64,000 nucleotides of DNA from Berkiella sp963803015 (lineage in GTDB: Bacteria; Pseudomonadota; Gammaproteobacteria; Berkiellales; Berkiellaceae), in contig CAWDKV010000011.1 of assembly GCA_963803015.1 (NCBI GenBank), positions 186,001 to 250,000 of the forward strand, in the 5' to 3' direction. A program made the translations under genes and the position numbers. Within the stretch, counting starts at the first letter, position 1; every line of letters begins with the position of its first letter. This document shows, in pieces, positions 1 to 8,366 of this stretch. Below the pieces are notes generated by a model that ran no database searches, was not told where the DNA came from, and saw only the letters and a list, made by a program, of their open reading frames with translations.

Positions 1-257
1 GTGGTTTGAATAAAATCATTGCCCGGGGCAAAAGCAGGGCAGGGTAAATGATTCCACTCAGGAAATAGCGTTGAAAATAATAATTTGTGAAGAGGAAAGG
101 AATAAGATGAGGGATAATGACGACATAAAATCTCTTTTTTCAGACTTTCCCAGCAAGCTTCTGGCGTTGTTGCCTTTTCTTGCAGCAACGCCATTATCTT
201 TTTAGCATCAATCTCTGATGCACCCAATTCAACCAATTGCTGATTTGAGATGGTCAT
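1..257 (-). CDS. Partial gene, possibly AMP-dependent acyl-CoA synthetase N-terminus
   Basis: An open frame begins with ATG at 257 on the minus strand and runs off the window edge, giving about 85 residues. It starts MTISNQQLVELG and reaches a segment reading FPEWNHLPCPAFAP. That segment recalls the stretch before the catalytic core of acetyl-CoA-synthetase-like enzymes (an aromatic/Pro-rich PEW...PAF pattern). The resemblance is from memory and rests on few residues, so the function is tentative. The start lies 11 nt beyond the stop of the upstream hydrolase gene, so the two are probably co-transcribed. The coding frame itself is fairly secure because it is open over its whole visible length. 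Confidence 0.5.
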   Translation of the reverse strand, partial: MTISNQQLVELGASEIDAKKIMALLQEKATTPEACWESLKKEILCRHYPSSYSFPLHKLLFSTLFPEWNHLPCPAFAPGNDFIQT

Positions 258-268
258 GACATCTAAAG

Positions 269-1048
269 CTATTTAAAAACTTTACCCAGAAATTGCTCAA
301 AATCTTGCCAAGATTTTTTATCTGCGGCTGCGTTATATGCAGCCCCACTTTTCTTATCATTACCTGCTGCAGGATTAGTAAAAGCATGGACAGCGTCTGG
401 ATAGACAATAAACGTTAAATTAACGTTACCGTCTGCCATTTCTTTTTTAAAGGCTGCAATTTCTTGTGCTGATTCAAAAGGATCATCTGCGCCATGCATC
501 ACCAGTACTTGGCCTTTAATATTTTTAGCATCTTGCGGCGTAGGAGAAGAGAGTCCACCATGGAAAGTAGCAGTTCCGACTATTGGCGCACCACTGCGTG
601 CAAGTTCGAGTGCTGCCGTGCCACCAAAGCAGTAGCCCATTACCACCACTTTTTGCTTATCCACTTGTTTCATTGCGGTTAAAGCATCATAAGCTGCTTT
701 CATACGGCTGCGCAAAAGGGGACGATCCGCTTTATATTTATTGGCAAACTGCGCCGCTTCTTTTTGATCTTTTGGACGTGTTCCTTTACCATACACATCT
801 ACCGCAAAAGCAACATAGCCTTCGGAGGCTAATTGTTCTGCTTTTTGTTTGGTGAAAGCGGAAAGCCCCATCCAATCATGCACAATCAAGATACCAGGTC
901 GGGGATTTTTAATAGCATCATCATAAGCGACAAAACCCTCCATGGTGGTGCCATTAGCAGTATATTCTACAGGTTGCGTTATGATAGCGGCTCCTGCTTG
1001 CATTGATAAAAGACATCCGAATAAACAACCTATGCTTTTTTTGATCAT
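269..1048 (-). CDS. Dienelactone hydrolase family protein, probably exported
   Basis: The 259-aa protein has an alpha/beta-hydrolase fold of the dienelactone hydrolase type. The nucleophile elbow G-Y-C140-F-G-G carries the Cys used by this family instead of Ser. An Asp follows in HGADDP (188-189) and the His in DAVHAF (221), completing a Cys-Asp-His triad. The N-terminus, MIKKSIGCLFGCLLSMQAGA, looks like a signal peptide cleaved near residue 20, so the enzyme probably works in the periplasm. The substrate is unknown; the family hydrolyses cyclic esters and lactones. An AGGAGG ribosome site sits nine bases before the ATG and overlaps the end of suhB, so the genes form one transcript. Confidence 0.88.
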   Translation of the reverse strand: MIKKSIGCLFGCLLSMQAGAAIITQPVEYTANGTTMEGFVAYDDAIKNPRPGILIVHDWMGLSAFTKQKAEQLASEGYVAFAVDVYGKGTRPKDQKEAAQFANKYKADRPLLRSRMKAAYDALTAMKQVDKQKVVVMGYCFGGTAALELARSGAPIVGTATFHGGLSSPTPQDAKNIKGQVLVMHGADDPFESAQEIAAFKKEMADGNVNLTFIVYPDAVHAFTNPAAGNDKKSGAAYNAAADKKSWQDFEQFLGKVFK

Positions 1049-1061
1049 GGTATTTGGCCTC

Positions 1062-1859
1062 CTAGCCTCTACGGATATATTGCTCCGAAATTTTCAGTAA
1101 TTCTTTGTAGATCTTAGGGGGTGCCGCTAAGATACTATCTCCCTGTAAGAAATCTTGTGAACCATCCAATGTTGTCACATAACCGCCTGCTTCTTGAATA
1201 AGCAAGGCGCCGGCGGCAATGTCCCAGATTTTGAGATCAAATTCCCAAAAGCCATCTAATCGGCCCGCAGCAACATAAGCGAGATCAAGCGCGGCAGCGC
1301 CAGCTCGTCTAATACCGGCGCATTGCGGCAAAAGAGCCGCCAGCAGTTTTAAATAGGGATCAAGTTGTTCAAAATCTCTGAACGGGAACCCTGTGCCAAG
1401 AAGGGCATTTTCTAGTTTTTCATTGGTTGAGACGCGTAATTTTCTATCGTTGAGTCTGGCGCCTTCACCACGGCTGGCGGTAAACAGCTCATCACGAATG
1501 GGATCGTAAACGATACCATGCAGGATTTTATCTTGATGTTTTACACCAATAGAGACGCAAAATTGCGGAAATCCATGCAAAAAGTTGGTCGTGCCATCAA
1601 GGGGATCGATAATCCAGGTGATATCGTTTCTATCCGTAGATTGGGTAAGGCCAGTTTCTTCGCCTAAAATGCCGTGGTAGGGGTAAGCTTTTTTAATAGT
1701 TTGGATAATAATCTCTTCGGCAGCTTTGTCGACTTGGCTAGCGAAGTCGTTGCGTCCTTTTTGAACAATTTGCAGCTCATCAATTTTGTCTTGGGCTTTG
1801 AGAATGACATTGCCGGCAAGTCTTGCCGCTTTAATGCCGATATTGACTAATGGGTGCAT
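1062..1859 (-). CDS. suhB: Inositol-1-monophosphatase SuhB
   Basis: The 265-aa protein is a Mg2+-dependent inositol monophosphatase. The metal-binding motifs are visible: GEE at residues 66-68, DPLDGTTNF from Asp85, and WDIAAGALL near residue 214. In E. coli SuhB also joins the NusG-containing complex that promotes rRNA transcription antitermination; whether it does here is not visible in the sequence. The gene stands head-to-head with trmJ, the same arrangement as in E. coli, and leads into the hydrolase gene downstream. Length and motif spacing are normal for the family. Confidence 0.95.
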   Translation of the reverse strand: MHPLVNIGIKAARLAGNVILKAQDKIDELQIVQKGRNDFASQVDKAAEEIIIQTIKKAYPYHGILGEETGLTQSTDRNDITWIIDPLDGTTNFLHGFPQFCVSIGVKHQDKILHGIVYDPIRDELFTASRGEGARLNDRKLRVSTNEKLENALLGTGFPFRDFEQLDPYLKLLAALLPQCAGIRRAGAAALDLAYVAAGRLDGFWEFDLKIWDIAAGALLIQEAGGYVTTLDGSQDFLQGDSILAAPPKIYKELLKISEQYIRRG

Positions 1860-1890
1860 CTTTTTTCTCTCTAGTTTTTTAAGTCAACAG

Positions 1891-1919
1891 TATATAACAT
1901 TTGGTATTTTAAATCCCAA
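1891..1919 (-). promoter_or_regulatory. Sigma70-type promoter for suhB
   Basis: Read on the minus strand, a TTGGGA box (1914-1919) and a TATATA box (1891-1896) are separated by exactly 17 bp. This would start transcription about 25 bp before the suhB ATG. It lies in the 89-bp gap between suhB and trmJ and is a prediction from consensus only. Confidence 0.45.
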
Positions 1920-1948
1920 TGAAAAATCAATATAGCTAACCAAATATA

Positions 1949-2671
1949 ATGCTACTCAACAATATTCATATTATTCTCTGTGAAACCAGCCACCCAGGCA
2001 ATATTGGCGCAACGGCGCGTGCCATGAAAAACATGGGCTTGCAGCAATTGGTTCTAGTTGCACCTAAACAATTTCCACATAAAGAAGCGCTCGATCGTGC
2101 CTCGGGTGCCGATGATATTTTAGAAAATGCAAAGGTGGTTAGCTCGCTCCATCAAGCGATAGCGGATTGCCAGTGGGTATATGGCACCAGTGCACGAGAA
2201 CGAACCTTTGCTTGGCCGCAGCTTACCCCTAAACAAGTGGCAGAAAAAGTCCAGCAGCAAATAAGCATTGATGAAAAAGTAGCGATTATCTTTGGCCCAG
2301 AACAATCCGGTTTGACTAACGAAGATCTGCAACTTTGCGACTATCATCTCGCTATCCCTGCCAACCCTGAATATTCTTCTTTAAATTTGGGGCAAGCAGT
2401 GCAAATAGTCACTTATGAAATTTATCAGGCTTTTTTGGATAATAAAGATAGTCTGGCGCCCACACTCGCCGCTCCAGAGAAAGCGACTGCTCAAAGTATT
2501 GCCCAATTATTAGCTCAATTTGAGAGAGTGGCAATTGATTTAGATTTTATGGATCCCAAAAATCCCAAAAAATTGTTACCCAGAGTACAAAGATTACTCG
2601 CCAAAGCACAATTAGAAACAGAAGAAGTCAATATTTTGCGCGGGTTTTTGAAGAGGGTTGAGGGAAAGTGA
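1949..2671 (+). CDS. trmJ: tRNA (cytidine/uridine-2'-O-)-methyltransferase TrmJ
   Basis: The 240-aa SPOUT-class methyltransferase is expected to 2'-O-methylate nucleotide 32 in the tRNA anticodon loop using S-adenosylmethionine. The three SPOUT motifs are present: the N-terminal NIGATARAMKNMG, the middle IIFGPEQSGL and the C-terminal IPANPEYSSLNLGQA that forms the trefoil-knot cofactor site. A helical C-terminal extension after about residue 165 is normal for TrmJ. Neighbours suhB and iscR match the E. coli order. No Shine-Dalgarno sequence is visible before the ATG, and the leader is short, so translation may be weak or leaderless. Confidence 0.95.
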   Translation: MLLNNIHIILCETSHPGNIGATARAMKNMGLQQLVLVAPKQFPHKEALDRASGADDILENAKVVSSLHQAIADCQWVYGTSARERTFAWPQLTPKQVAEKVQQQISIDEKVAIIFGPEQSGLTNEDLQLCDYHLAIPANPEYSSLNLGQAVQIVTYEIYQAFLDNKDSLAPTLAAPEKATAQSIAQLLAQFERVAIDLDFMDPKNPKKLLPRVQRLLAKAQLETEEVNILRGFLKRVEGK

Positions 2672-2682
2672 CAAGATGGATA

Positions 2683-2708
2683 ACGAGGATCCGCCACTGG
2701 ATCCTCGT
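2683..2708. terminator. Perfect 10-bp hairpin between convergent genes
   Basis: ACGAGGATCC at 2683-2692 pairs perfectly with GGATCCTCGT at 2699-2708 around a 6-base loop. It lies just past the trmJ stop and just past the end of the minus-strand gene at 2717, where a bidirectional terminator would be useful. Neither side has a clear T tract, so intrinsic termination is uncertain. Confidence 0.5.
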
Positions 2709-2716
2709 CAGAGAAA

Positions 2717-2950
2717 TTACGCTAGTCTGCGTCTTGCACCAGGAGCGGCATTCATATCAGCCAATTCTGCGCAAGCTGAAATGACACTGCGAAGCAGTGC
2801 CAATCCACCCATGAATTTTAAACTTTCTAATAAAAAATCTGTAGTTGTTCCTGCTCCTTGTGATCGATAAGCAGTAATAAGGGCACTCAGAGCTGCACTC
2901 CCGGCATTGATGGCTAGTTCTTTTCTATCCATTTTAAACATGTTTAACAT
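2717..2950 (-). CDS. Small unknown protein downstream of bacteriocin-like gene
   Basis: This 77-aa protein is not recognised. The ATG at 2950 is preferred over an upstream in-frame GTG because a GTGAGG ribosome site lies six bases before it. The N-terminus is basic (MLNMFKMDRKE) and is followed by an Ala/Ser-rich stretch (INAGSAALSALITAY) and a second hydrophobic stretch (LKFMGGLALLRSVISA); the end is Arg-rich. It starts 25 bp after the bacteriocin-like gene on the same strand, so it could be a cognate immunity protein or a second peptide. It has no double-glycine leader of its own. The function is inferred from position only. Confidence 0.6.
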   Translation of the reverse strand: MLNMFKMDRKELAINAGSAALSALITAYRSQGAGTTTDFLLESLKFMGGLALLRSVISACAELADMNAAPGARRRLA

Positions 2951-2975
2951 AAAAAACCTCACTTATCTTAACAGT

Positions 2976-3260
2976 TTATTGCTGACTATATATCCTGGAC
3001 CAAGCATTAGAGTCGAAATAGGTGTATCCCCAAATATAAGGGGCAACCATGACAGCGGCACTAACGCCTATGACAGGGCCTGCAAATGCGCCAATCACAC
3101 CCCCCACTAAAGCACCTCCAAAAAAGGTTAAGGTGTTAGCGTCACGTTTAGCGGTGTTATGTGCAGTTGTCCATGTATCAACGCTAATGCAGTTGAGGGA
3201 CACACTAGTGGTTGCGGCTCCAGAAACACAGGGGATCTCGTAGATATCGAGATTTCGCAT
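2976..3260 (-). CDS. Bacteriocin-like precursor peptide with GG-type leader
   Basis: Start at ATG 3260 is supported by a strong AGAGGAG ribosome site six bases upstream; a longer in-frame reading lacks this. The 94-aa product begins MRNLDIYEIPCVSGA, which matches the pattern of double-glycine leaders of class II bacteriocins and microcins (acidic/hydrophobic, ending V-S-G-G/A). The expected cut by a C39-peptidase transporter would be after residue 15. The mature part is about 79 aa and holds a glycine-zipper membrane stretch, GGALVGGVIGAFAGPVIG, typical of pore-forming two-peptide bacteriocins. No processing transporter gene is in the window, so export would rely on one elsewhere. Confidence 0.62.
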   Translation of the reverse strand: MRNLDIYEIPCVSGAATTSVSLNCISVDTWTTAHNTAKRDANTLTFFGGALVGGVIGAFAGPVIGVSAAVMVAPYIWGYTYFDSNAWSRIYSQQ

Positions 3261-3357
3261 AGAAGACTCCTCTAAGGGTGACATGGGTGAATCCGCAGCA
3301 AATTTAACAATTTCCATACTGGTAATCAAGCTATCATAGAGCTCTTTCTTTGGTTTT

Positions 3358-3382
3358 AATCTTGACTAATTTAGTAGGGTAT
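3358..3382 (+). promoter_or_regulatory. IscR type-1-like operator overlapping the isc promoter
   Basis: The 25-bp sequence from 3358 closely fits the E. coli type-1 IscR consensus (ATASYYGACT RWWWY AGTCRRSTAT), with the core TTGACTAATTTAGT and the right end GGGTAT; I count three mismatches. It covers a TTGACT -35 box at 3362-3367. Binding of [2Fe-2S]-IscR here would repress the operon when clusters are plentiful, as in E. coli. The -10 box is not clear. Confidence 0.65.
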
Positions 3383-3419
3383 GACAATCTTTGACCACTT
3401 TCTGGCATAGAGATTTGTT

Positions 3420-3887
3420 ATGAAGCTAACAACAAAAGGGCGATACGCTGTGACAGCGCTTCTTGATATGGTAATGCACCAAGATAAAGGCCCTGTGACA
3501 GTTGCGCAAGTCGCCGTTCGTCAAGGGATCTCTATTACTTATTTAGAACGCCTGGCTTGTTTATTACGGGGTCAGGGCTTGTTAAGAAGTGTTCGGGGCG
3601 CTAAAGGGGGTTATATGCTTGCCCGTGAACCCCAAAGCATTACCGTAGCAGATGTTATCCATGCCGTTGATGAAAAAATAGATGCCACACGCTGTCAAGG
3701 CAAAAGTAATTGCCATGATGGAGGAATGTGTTTAACCCACTCTTTATGGGATGCTTTAAATCATAAAATTATGGATTTTTTACAAGGTATTACATTGCAA
3801 GACTTAGCAATGAATCCGCAAATTTTGGCGATGACAAAAGGATGTGAAACGCCTGCTAGATTAATTAGGATGGTGCAACATGTCTAA
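3420..3887 (+). CDS. iscR: Fe-S cluster assembly transcriptional regulator IscR
   Basis: The 155-aa Rrf2-family regulator has an N-terminal winged helix (residues 1-75) and the Fe-S ligand set Cys92, Cys98, Cys104 and His107, at the same positions as E. coli IscR. Holo-IscR represses the isc operon; apo-IscR acts at other sites. The operator just upstream supports autoregulation. The gene is the first of the isc operon, and its end overlaps the next small gene by 8 nt. A further Cys (47) lies in the DNA-binding domain. Confidence 0.96.
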   Translation: MKLTTKGRYAVTALLDMVMHQDKGPVTVAQVAVRQGISITYLERLACLLRGQGLLRSVRGAKGGYMLAREPQSITVADVIHAVDEKIDATRCQGKSNCHDGGMCLTHSLWDALNHKIMDFLQGITLQDLAMNPQILAMTKGCETPARLIRMVQHV

Positions 3888-4131
3888 AGTCTTTATTCGT
3901 TCTCATGATGAGGTTTATCAACAAGTTTGTAGTACGCGTCTTGCCATGCAATTGCTTGAAATAGGCATTGCTGAAGTGGTCACAACTTCACCTTTTGTTG
4001 TCAAATTTAAAGGAACAAATGAGCGAGGTGATCCCTTGCCAGAAGTCATTTATACCAAAAGGCCAACGCCATCTAGCCCTTTGGGCGCTGCGAGAAAAAA
4101 AATACCGGTTTTGGGAAGGGCATATTTATGA
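3880..4131 (+). CDS. Unrecognised 83-aa protein inserted between iscR and iscS
   Basis: The frame overlaps iscR by 8 nt and iscS by 4 nt (ATGA), so it is translated as part of the isc operon and is unlikely to be a spurious frame. The product begins MSKVFIRSHDEVYQQV, has one Cys (17), and ends in a basic, Pro/Gly-containing tail (KKIPVLGRAYL). No family is recognised and there is no signal peptide or membrane segment. E. coli has nothing at this position. By position it may be an accessory factor of Fe-S cluster assembly, but no motif supports a particular role. Confidence 0.8.
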   Translation: MSKVFIRSHDEVYQQVCSTRLAMQLLEIGIAEVVTTSPFVVKFKGTNERGDPLPEVIYTKRPTPSSPLGAARKKIPVLGRAYL

Positions 4132-5342
4132 GTAAACCTTGTTATTTTGACTATGCTGCAACCACTCCTGTTGATCCCCGTGTGATAGACAAAATGGTCA
4201 CCTGCTTAAAAGAAGATTTTGGCAATCCCGCTTCGCGCTCACATGCCTATGGTTGGCAAGCAGAAGAGAAAGTAGAGGCAGCCAGAGCAGAAGTTGCGGC
4301 GTTAATCAACGCTGATCCCCGGGAGATAGTATGGACTTCTGGCGCAACCGAATCTGATAATTTAGCGATAAAAGGCGCGGCACATTTTTACCAACGCAAA
4401 GGTAAACATATTATTACCAGTAAAATTGAGCATAAAGCCGTTTTGGATTCTTGCCGTGCTTTAGAAAGTGAAGGTTTTACGGTCACTTATTTAGACCCAG
4501 ATAAACATGGTTTAGTGAGCCCTGCTCAAATTGAAGCTGCGATTCAAGAAGATACCATTCTGGTTTCAATGATGCATATTAATAATGAAATTGGTGTGAT
4601 TCAAGATCTAGAATCCATTGGTAAAATCACGCGAGCACGCAATATTGTCTTGCATGTCGATGCCGCGCAATCCGCAGGTAAAATACCGCTGGATATGCAA
4701 AACAATGCTATCGATTTATTATCTATTTCTGCTCATAAAATGTACGGACCAAAAGGAATGGGTGCATTATATGTCAGAAGAAAACCCCGGATCCGTTTAA
4801 CCCCCCAAATGCATGGAGGAGGCCATGAGCGTGGTTTTCGCTCGGGCTCTTTGGCAACCCATCAAATTATTGGGTTTGGTGAAGCTTGCCGACTCGCAAA
4901 AGAGAACATGGGAACAGATTTGCAAAAATTAAAAGTGATGCGCCATAAATTATGGCAAGGGATCCAAGATATTGAAGAAGTGCATCTCAATGGGCACCCT
5001 TCTCCTGACAAGCAATTCCCTGGCATTATGAATTTTAGCATTAACTTTGTTGAAGGTGAGTCCTTGATTATGGGCTTAAAAGATTTAGCGCTTTCTTCAG
5101 GTTCGGCTTGCACCTCGGCTAGTTTAGAGCCCTCTTATGTTTTGCGCGCGTTAGGCTTAAACGATGAGCTGGCGCACAGTAGTTTACGTTTTTCGTTTGG
5201 CCGCTTCACAACGGATGCTGAAATTGAAACAGCAATACGCTCTGTACGAAATGTGGTTGGCCGTTTACGTGAGATGTCTCCTTTGTGGGAGATGTATCAA
5301 GAAGGTATAGATTTAAACACCATTGAATGGGCTGCACATTAA
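4128..5342 (+). CDS. iscS: Cysteine desulfurase IscS
   Basis: The 404-aa PLP enzyme removes sulfur from cysteine and supplies it to IscU and tRNA-thiolation pathways. The PLP lysine is Lys204 in SAHKMYGPKG and the sulfur-accepting cysteine is Cys328 in SSGSACTSA on the mobile loop. The length equals that of E. coli IscS. The ATGA overlap with the preceding small gene and the short gap to iscU show operon translation. Confidence 0.98.
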   Translation: MSKPCYFDYAATTPVDPRVIDKMVTCLKEDFGNPASRSHAYGWQAEEKVEAARAEVAALINADPREIVWTSGATESDNLAIKGAAHFYQRKGKHIITSKIEHKAVLDSCRALESEGFTVTYLDPDKHGLVSPAQIEAAIQEDTILVSMMHINNEIGVIQDLESIGKITRARNIVLHVDAAQSAGKIPLDMQNNAIDLLSISAHKMYGPKGMGALYVRRKPRIRLTPQMHGGGHERGFRSGSLATHQIIGFGEACRLAKENMGTDLQKLKVMRHKLWQGIQDIEEVHLNGHPSPDKQFPGIMNFSINFVEGESLIMGLKDLALSSGSACTSASLEPSYVLRALGLNDELAHSSLRFSFGRFTTDAEIETAIRSVRNVVGRLREMSPLWEMYQEGIDLNTIEWAAH

Positions 5343-5354
5343 AGGAATCAAATT

Positions 5355-5756
5355 ATGGCATATGATGAAAAAGTAATTGACCACTACGAAAATCCACGCA
5401 ATGTTGGCAGTTTAGATAAAAATAGTCCACGTGTTGGCACGGGGATGGTTGGTGCACCTGCGTGTGGCGATGTGATGAAACTGCAAATTGAAGTCGATGA
5501 GAAAACAGGCAAAATTGAACGCGCTGTTTTTAAAACCTTTGGCTGTGGCTCAGCAATTGCTTCAAGCTCCCTTGCGACCGAATGGTTAAAGGGACGCACC
5601 CTAGATGAAGCAGACCAAATCAGAAATACGCAAATTGCGGAAGAATTAAAGTTACCTCCAGTGAAAATTCACTGCTCTCTTTTAGCAGAAGATGCGATTA
5701 AAGCAGCAGTAAAAGATTACAAAACTAAAAGGAAAGAGGAGGTAGTGAATGTCTAA
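5355..5756 (+). CDS. iscU: Iron-sulfur cluster scaffold IscU
   Basis: The 133-aa scaffold builds [2Fe-2S] and [4Fe-4S] clusters from sulfur provided by IscS. The ligands Cys37 (with Asp39), Cys64, His106 and Cys107 are all present, and the LPPVK motif recognised by HscA is at 100-104. It is slightly longer than the E. coli protein at its charged C-terminus. Its end overlaps iscA by 8 nt. Confidence 0.98.
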   Translation: MAYDEKVIDHYENPRNVGSLDKNSPRVGTGMVGAPACGDVMKLQIEVDEKTGKIERAVFKTFGCGSAIASSSLATEWLKGRTLDEADQIRNTQIAEELKLPPVKIHCSLLAEDAIKAAVKDYKTKRKEEVVNV

Positions 5757-6120
5757 TTTTCCTGATGCTGATCCAGGTTTACAACTGACATCAAGCGCGA
5801 TTCACCATTTAAAGCAGTCCATTGAAAAAACGAGCGACAAGCGGGCAATAGGCATGCGTATAGGTGTTCGCAAAGCGGGCTGTTCAGGTTATGAATATCA
5901 ATTAGAGTTTGCTTATCCTGAAAGTCGGCAAGAACATGATTTTGTTTTCTCTTTTGATGATATTGCTATCTTAATTGATAAAGAAATCTATCTTAAATTT
6001 CTAAAAGGCGGCACAGTCGTGGATTATCGTCAGGAAGGGATTAATCATGGCTTACATTTTGACAACCCTAATGTGGGGAATCAATGTGGTTGTGGTGAAA
6101 GCTTTACTTTAGCTGATTAA
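5749..6120 (+). CDS. iscA: A-type Fe-S carrier IscA
   Basis: This 123-aa A-type carrier passes clusters to [4Fe-4S] targets. It has the three invariant cysteines: Cys45 in KAGCSGYEY and Cys113/Cys115 in the C-terminal QCGCGESF. It has a short N-terminal extension compared with E. coli IscA (107 aa). The gene overlaps iscU, and hscB follows after 10 nt. Confidence 0.96.
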   Translation: MSNFPDADPGLQLTSSAIHHLKQSIEKTSDKRAIGMRIGVRKAGCSGYEYQLEFAYPESRQEHDFVFSFDDIAILIDKEIYLKFLKGGTVVDYRQEGINHGLHFDNPNVGNQCGCGESFTLAD

Positions 6121-6130
6121 CGACAGACTG

Positions 6131-6625
6131 ATGCAAGCACTGAAACAAAATTATTTTTCGTTATTTGGATTGGAAGTGAACATTTTGCAAGAAATGACGT
6201 TGATTAAACAACGTTATTATCAACTGCAAAAGCAATTTCATCCCGATAATTTTACCAATAGCGCGCCGCAAGAAAAGGCGCTGGCTGAGCGTGTCGCCGC
6301 TTATTTAAATGATGCTTATCAAACCCTCAAAGATCCCTTAAAACGTGCTATTTATTTATTAAAGCTCAAAGGCGTGGAGCTCAGAGAAGAAGATACACAA
6401 ATGGATCCTGATTTTTTGACAGCACAATTTGAATTGCGGGAAAAAATGGAAATTGATGCAAACAAAGAAGCGGGATTAGAAGAAATAAAGGCGGCCCTTG
6501 CGCAAAGACAGCAACAATTAACCATTTTTCTACAAGAAGAAGCTTTAGAGAAGGCGCGTTTGTGTGTGCGAGAGTTACAGTTTTATGTAAAATTGTTGGA
6601 AGAATTTGATAATGGCATTACTTAA
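6131..6625 (+). CDS. hscB: Fe-S co-chaperone HscB
   Basis: The 164-aa J-protein stimulates the HscA ATPase and delivers IscU to it. The J-domain occupies about residues 6-75 with the HPD motif at 37-39 (FHPDNF). A C-terminal three-helix domain for IscU binding follows. The last 14 nt overlap the start of hscA. Confidence 0.95.
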   Translation: MQALKQNYFSLFGLEVNILQEMTLIKQRYYQLQKQFHPDNFTNSAPQEKALAERVAAYLNDAYQTLKDPLKRAIYLLKLKGVELREEDTQMDPDFLTAQFELREKMEIDANKEAGLEEIKAALAQRQQQLTIFLQEEALEKARLCVRELQFYVKLLEEFDNGIT

Positions 6626-8366
6626 TATTAAAGAGCCGCCTCTCTTACCCAAATCAGATAAGCTGGCTATTGGCATTGATCTGGGAACAACCCATTCCTT
6701 GGTTGCCTGTGATAGGGAGGGGATAGTGCAAGTTTTGAAAGATCAAAATGGTGACGAGCTCATCCCTTCTGTTGTACGTTTTTTAGCCAATAATAAGATT
6801 GAAGTCGGGCGTTTGGCTAAAGAAGCTTTAGCTTATGATCCCCACAATACAATCGTTTCAGTCAAACGCCAACTTCTGAAATCCTCCCTTCCTTTAGCGC
6901 TAGGTGAGGTGTCTCCTATTGCGGTCTCTTCGCATATTTTAAGCAAAATGCTAAGCATTGCGCGTTACAGCGATCCCAATATTATTGATGCAGTCATTAC
7001 CGTACCTGCTTATTTTGACGAAGCACAAAGACAAGCAACAAAAGAAGCGGCTCATCTTGCTGGTATTCACGTTTTACGATTATTAAATGAACCAACGGCT
7101 GCGGCTTTAGCTTATGGTTTAGAGCGTGATGCCAGAGGGTATTGTTTAATTTATGATTTGGGTGGGGGGACTTTTGATGTCTCTGTCTTAGAGCTCAATC
7201 AAGGCGTATTTGAAGTGCTTGCAACGGGTGGCGATACCGCTCTGGGTGGCGATGATATGGATGAACTTGTCGCAAGCTGGCTATTAGAAAAAGCAGATCT
7301 AACTCAAACCGCTATCAATTATGCCGCTCTTTTGATGCAAGCAAGAACAATAAAAGAAACGCTGAGCTTCGATAATAGCTGTTCTTTTACCTTAGAAAAT
7401 GGCTTCCAAGGGGAAATGACACGCGCGGTTTTTGATGAAATGATTGGCCCGCTTGTTGAAAGAACCCTGAAAATTTGCAGCCAAGTGTTAAAAGACGCCA
7501 AAATTAATAAAAGTGCGATTGAACATGTCGTATTAGTTGGGGGCGCCACTCGGGTCAATTGTGTTGAAGAGGGCGTGGCGCAATTTTTTGGCCAGTCTCC
7601 CTTAAAAGATATTGATCCCGACAAAGTAGTAGCAATAGGCGCAGCGATTCAAGCAAGCTTATTATCAGGAGCGCGGCGCTCGATAGATATGTTATTGTTA
7701 GACGTTATACCATTATCATTGGGAATGGAAATGATGGGGGGCGTTGTTGAGAAAATCTTAATGCGCAATACACCCATTCCAGCTGTTGCTACAGAGTCTT
7801 TTACAACTTATCAAGATGGACAAACTGGATTTACTTTTCATATAGTGCAAGGGGAGCGCGAGCTGGCGAAAGATTGTCGGTCTTTAGCGCATTTTGAGCT
7901 AACCGGATTGCCGGCAAAACTGGCGGGGCGTGTGAAAGTGGAAGTCACCTTTAGGGTTGATGTGGATGGTTTATTGTCTGTAGAGGCTAAAGAGCTTGCA
8001 ACACAAAAGCAAACGCATATTGAGATAAAACCGACTTATGGTTTATCGCAGGAGCATATAGCAGAGATGATCCAAGATTCCATCACGCATGCTGAAAGTG
8101 ATGTTCACACTAAAAAATATCAAGAAAAAACCGTCCAAGCAGAAAAATTGATTGCCATATTAGAAAAAATTGGAGACGAAAAATTGCTAGTCCGTAAAAC
8201 TGAGATAAAAAACGCCATGACATCTCAAGACAGCAAGCAATTAAGTGTTTTGATGAAAGAAGTGGAAAGTGCGCTTGAAGTCTTTTTGCAGCAACGGATG
8301 AACACAAATTTACAAAATGCCATTGTCGGTCAATCCTTAACAGAGGTTGAGGAATTGTTTTCATGA
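6612..8366 (+). CDS. hscA: Fe-S chaperone HscA (Hsp70 family)
   Basis: The 584-aa specialised Hsp70 uses ATP to help release clusters from IscU. ATPase motifs are IGIDLGTTHS (phosphate 1), LIYDLGGGTFD (phosphate 2) and VLVGGATRV (adenosine). The substrate-binding domain starts near residue 370 and recognises the LPPVK sequence present in IscU. The ATG at 6612 is used here; a frame extension to a TTG two codons earlier has no support. It is about 30 residues shorter than E. coli HscA. It overlaps hscB upstream and fdx downstream. Confidence 0.96.
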   Translation: MALLNIKEPPLLPKSDKLAIGIDLGTTHSLVACDREGIVQVLKDQNGDELIPSVVRFLANNKIEVGRLAKEALAYDPHNTIVSVKRQLLKSSLPLALGEVSPIAVSSHILSKMLSIARYSDPNIIDAVITVPAYFDEAQRQATKEAAHLAGIHVLRLLNEPTAAALAYGLERDARGYCLIYDLGGGTFDVSVLELNQGVFEVLATGGDTALGGDDMDELVASWLLEKADLTQTAINYAALLMQARTIKETLSFDNSCSFTLENGFQGEMTRAVFDEMIGPLVERTLKICSQVLKDAKINKSAIEHVVLVGGATRVNCVEEGVAQFFGQSPLKDIDPDKVVAIGAAIQASLLSGARRSIDMLLLDVIPLSLGMEMMGGVVEKILMRNTPIPAVATESFTTYQDGQTGFTFHIVQGERELAKDCRSLAHFELTGLPAKLAGRVKVEVTFRVDVDGLLSVEAKELATQKQTHIEIKPTYGLSQEHIAEMIQDSITHAESDVHTKKYQEKTVQAEKLIAILEKIGDEKLLVRKTEIKNAMTSQDSKQLSVLMKEVESALEVFLQQRMNTNLQNAIVGQSLTEVEELFS

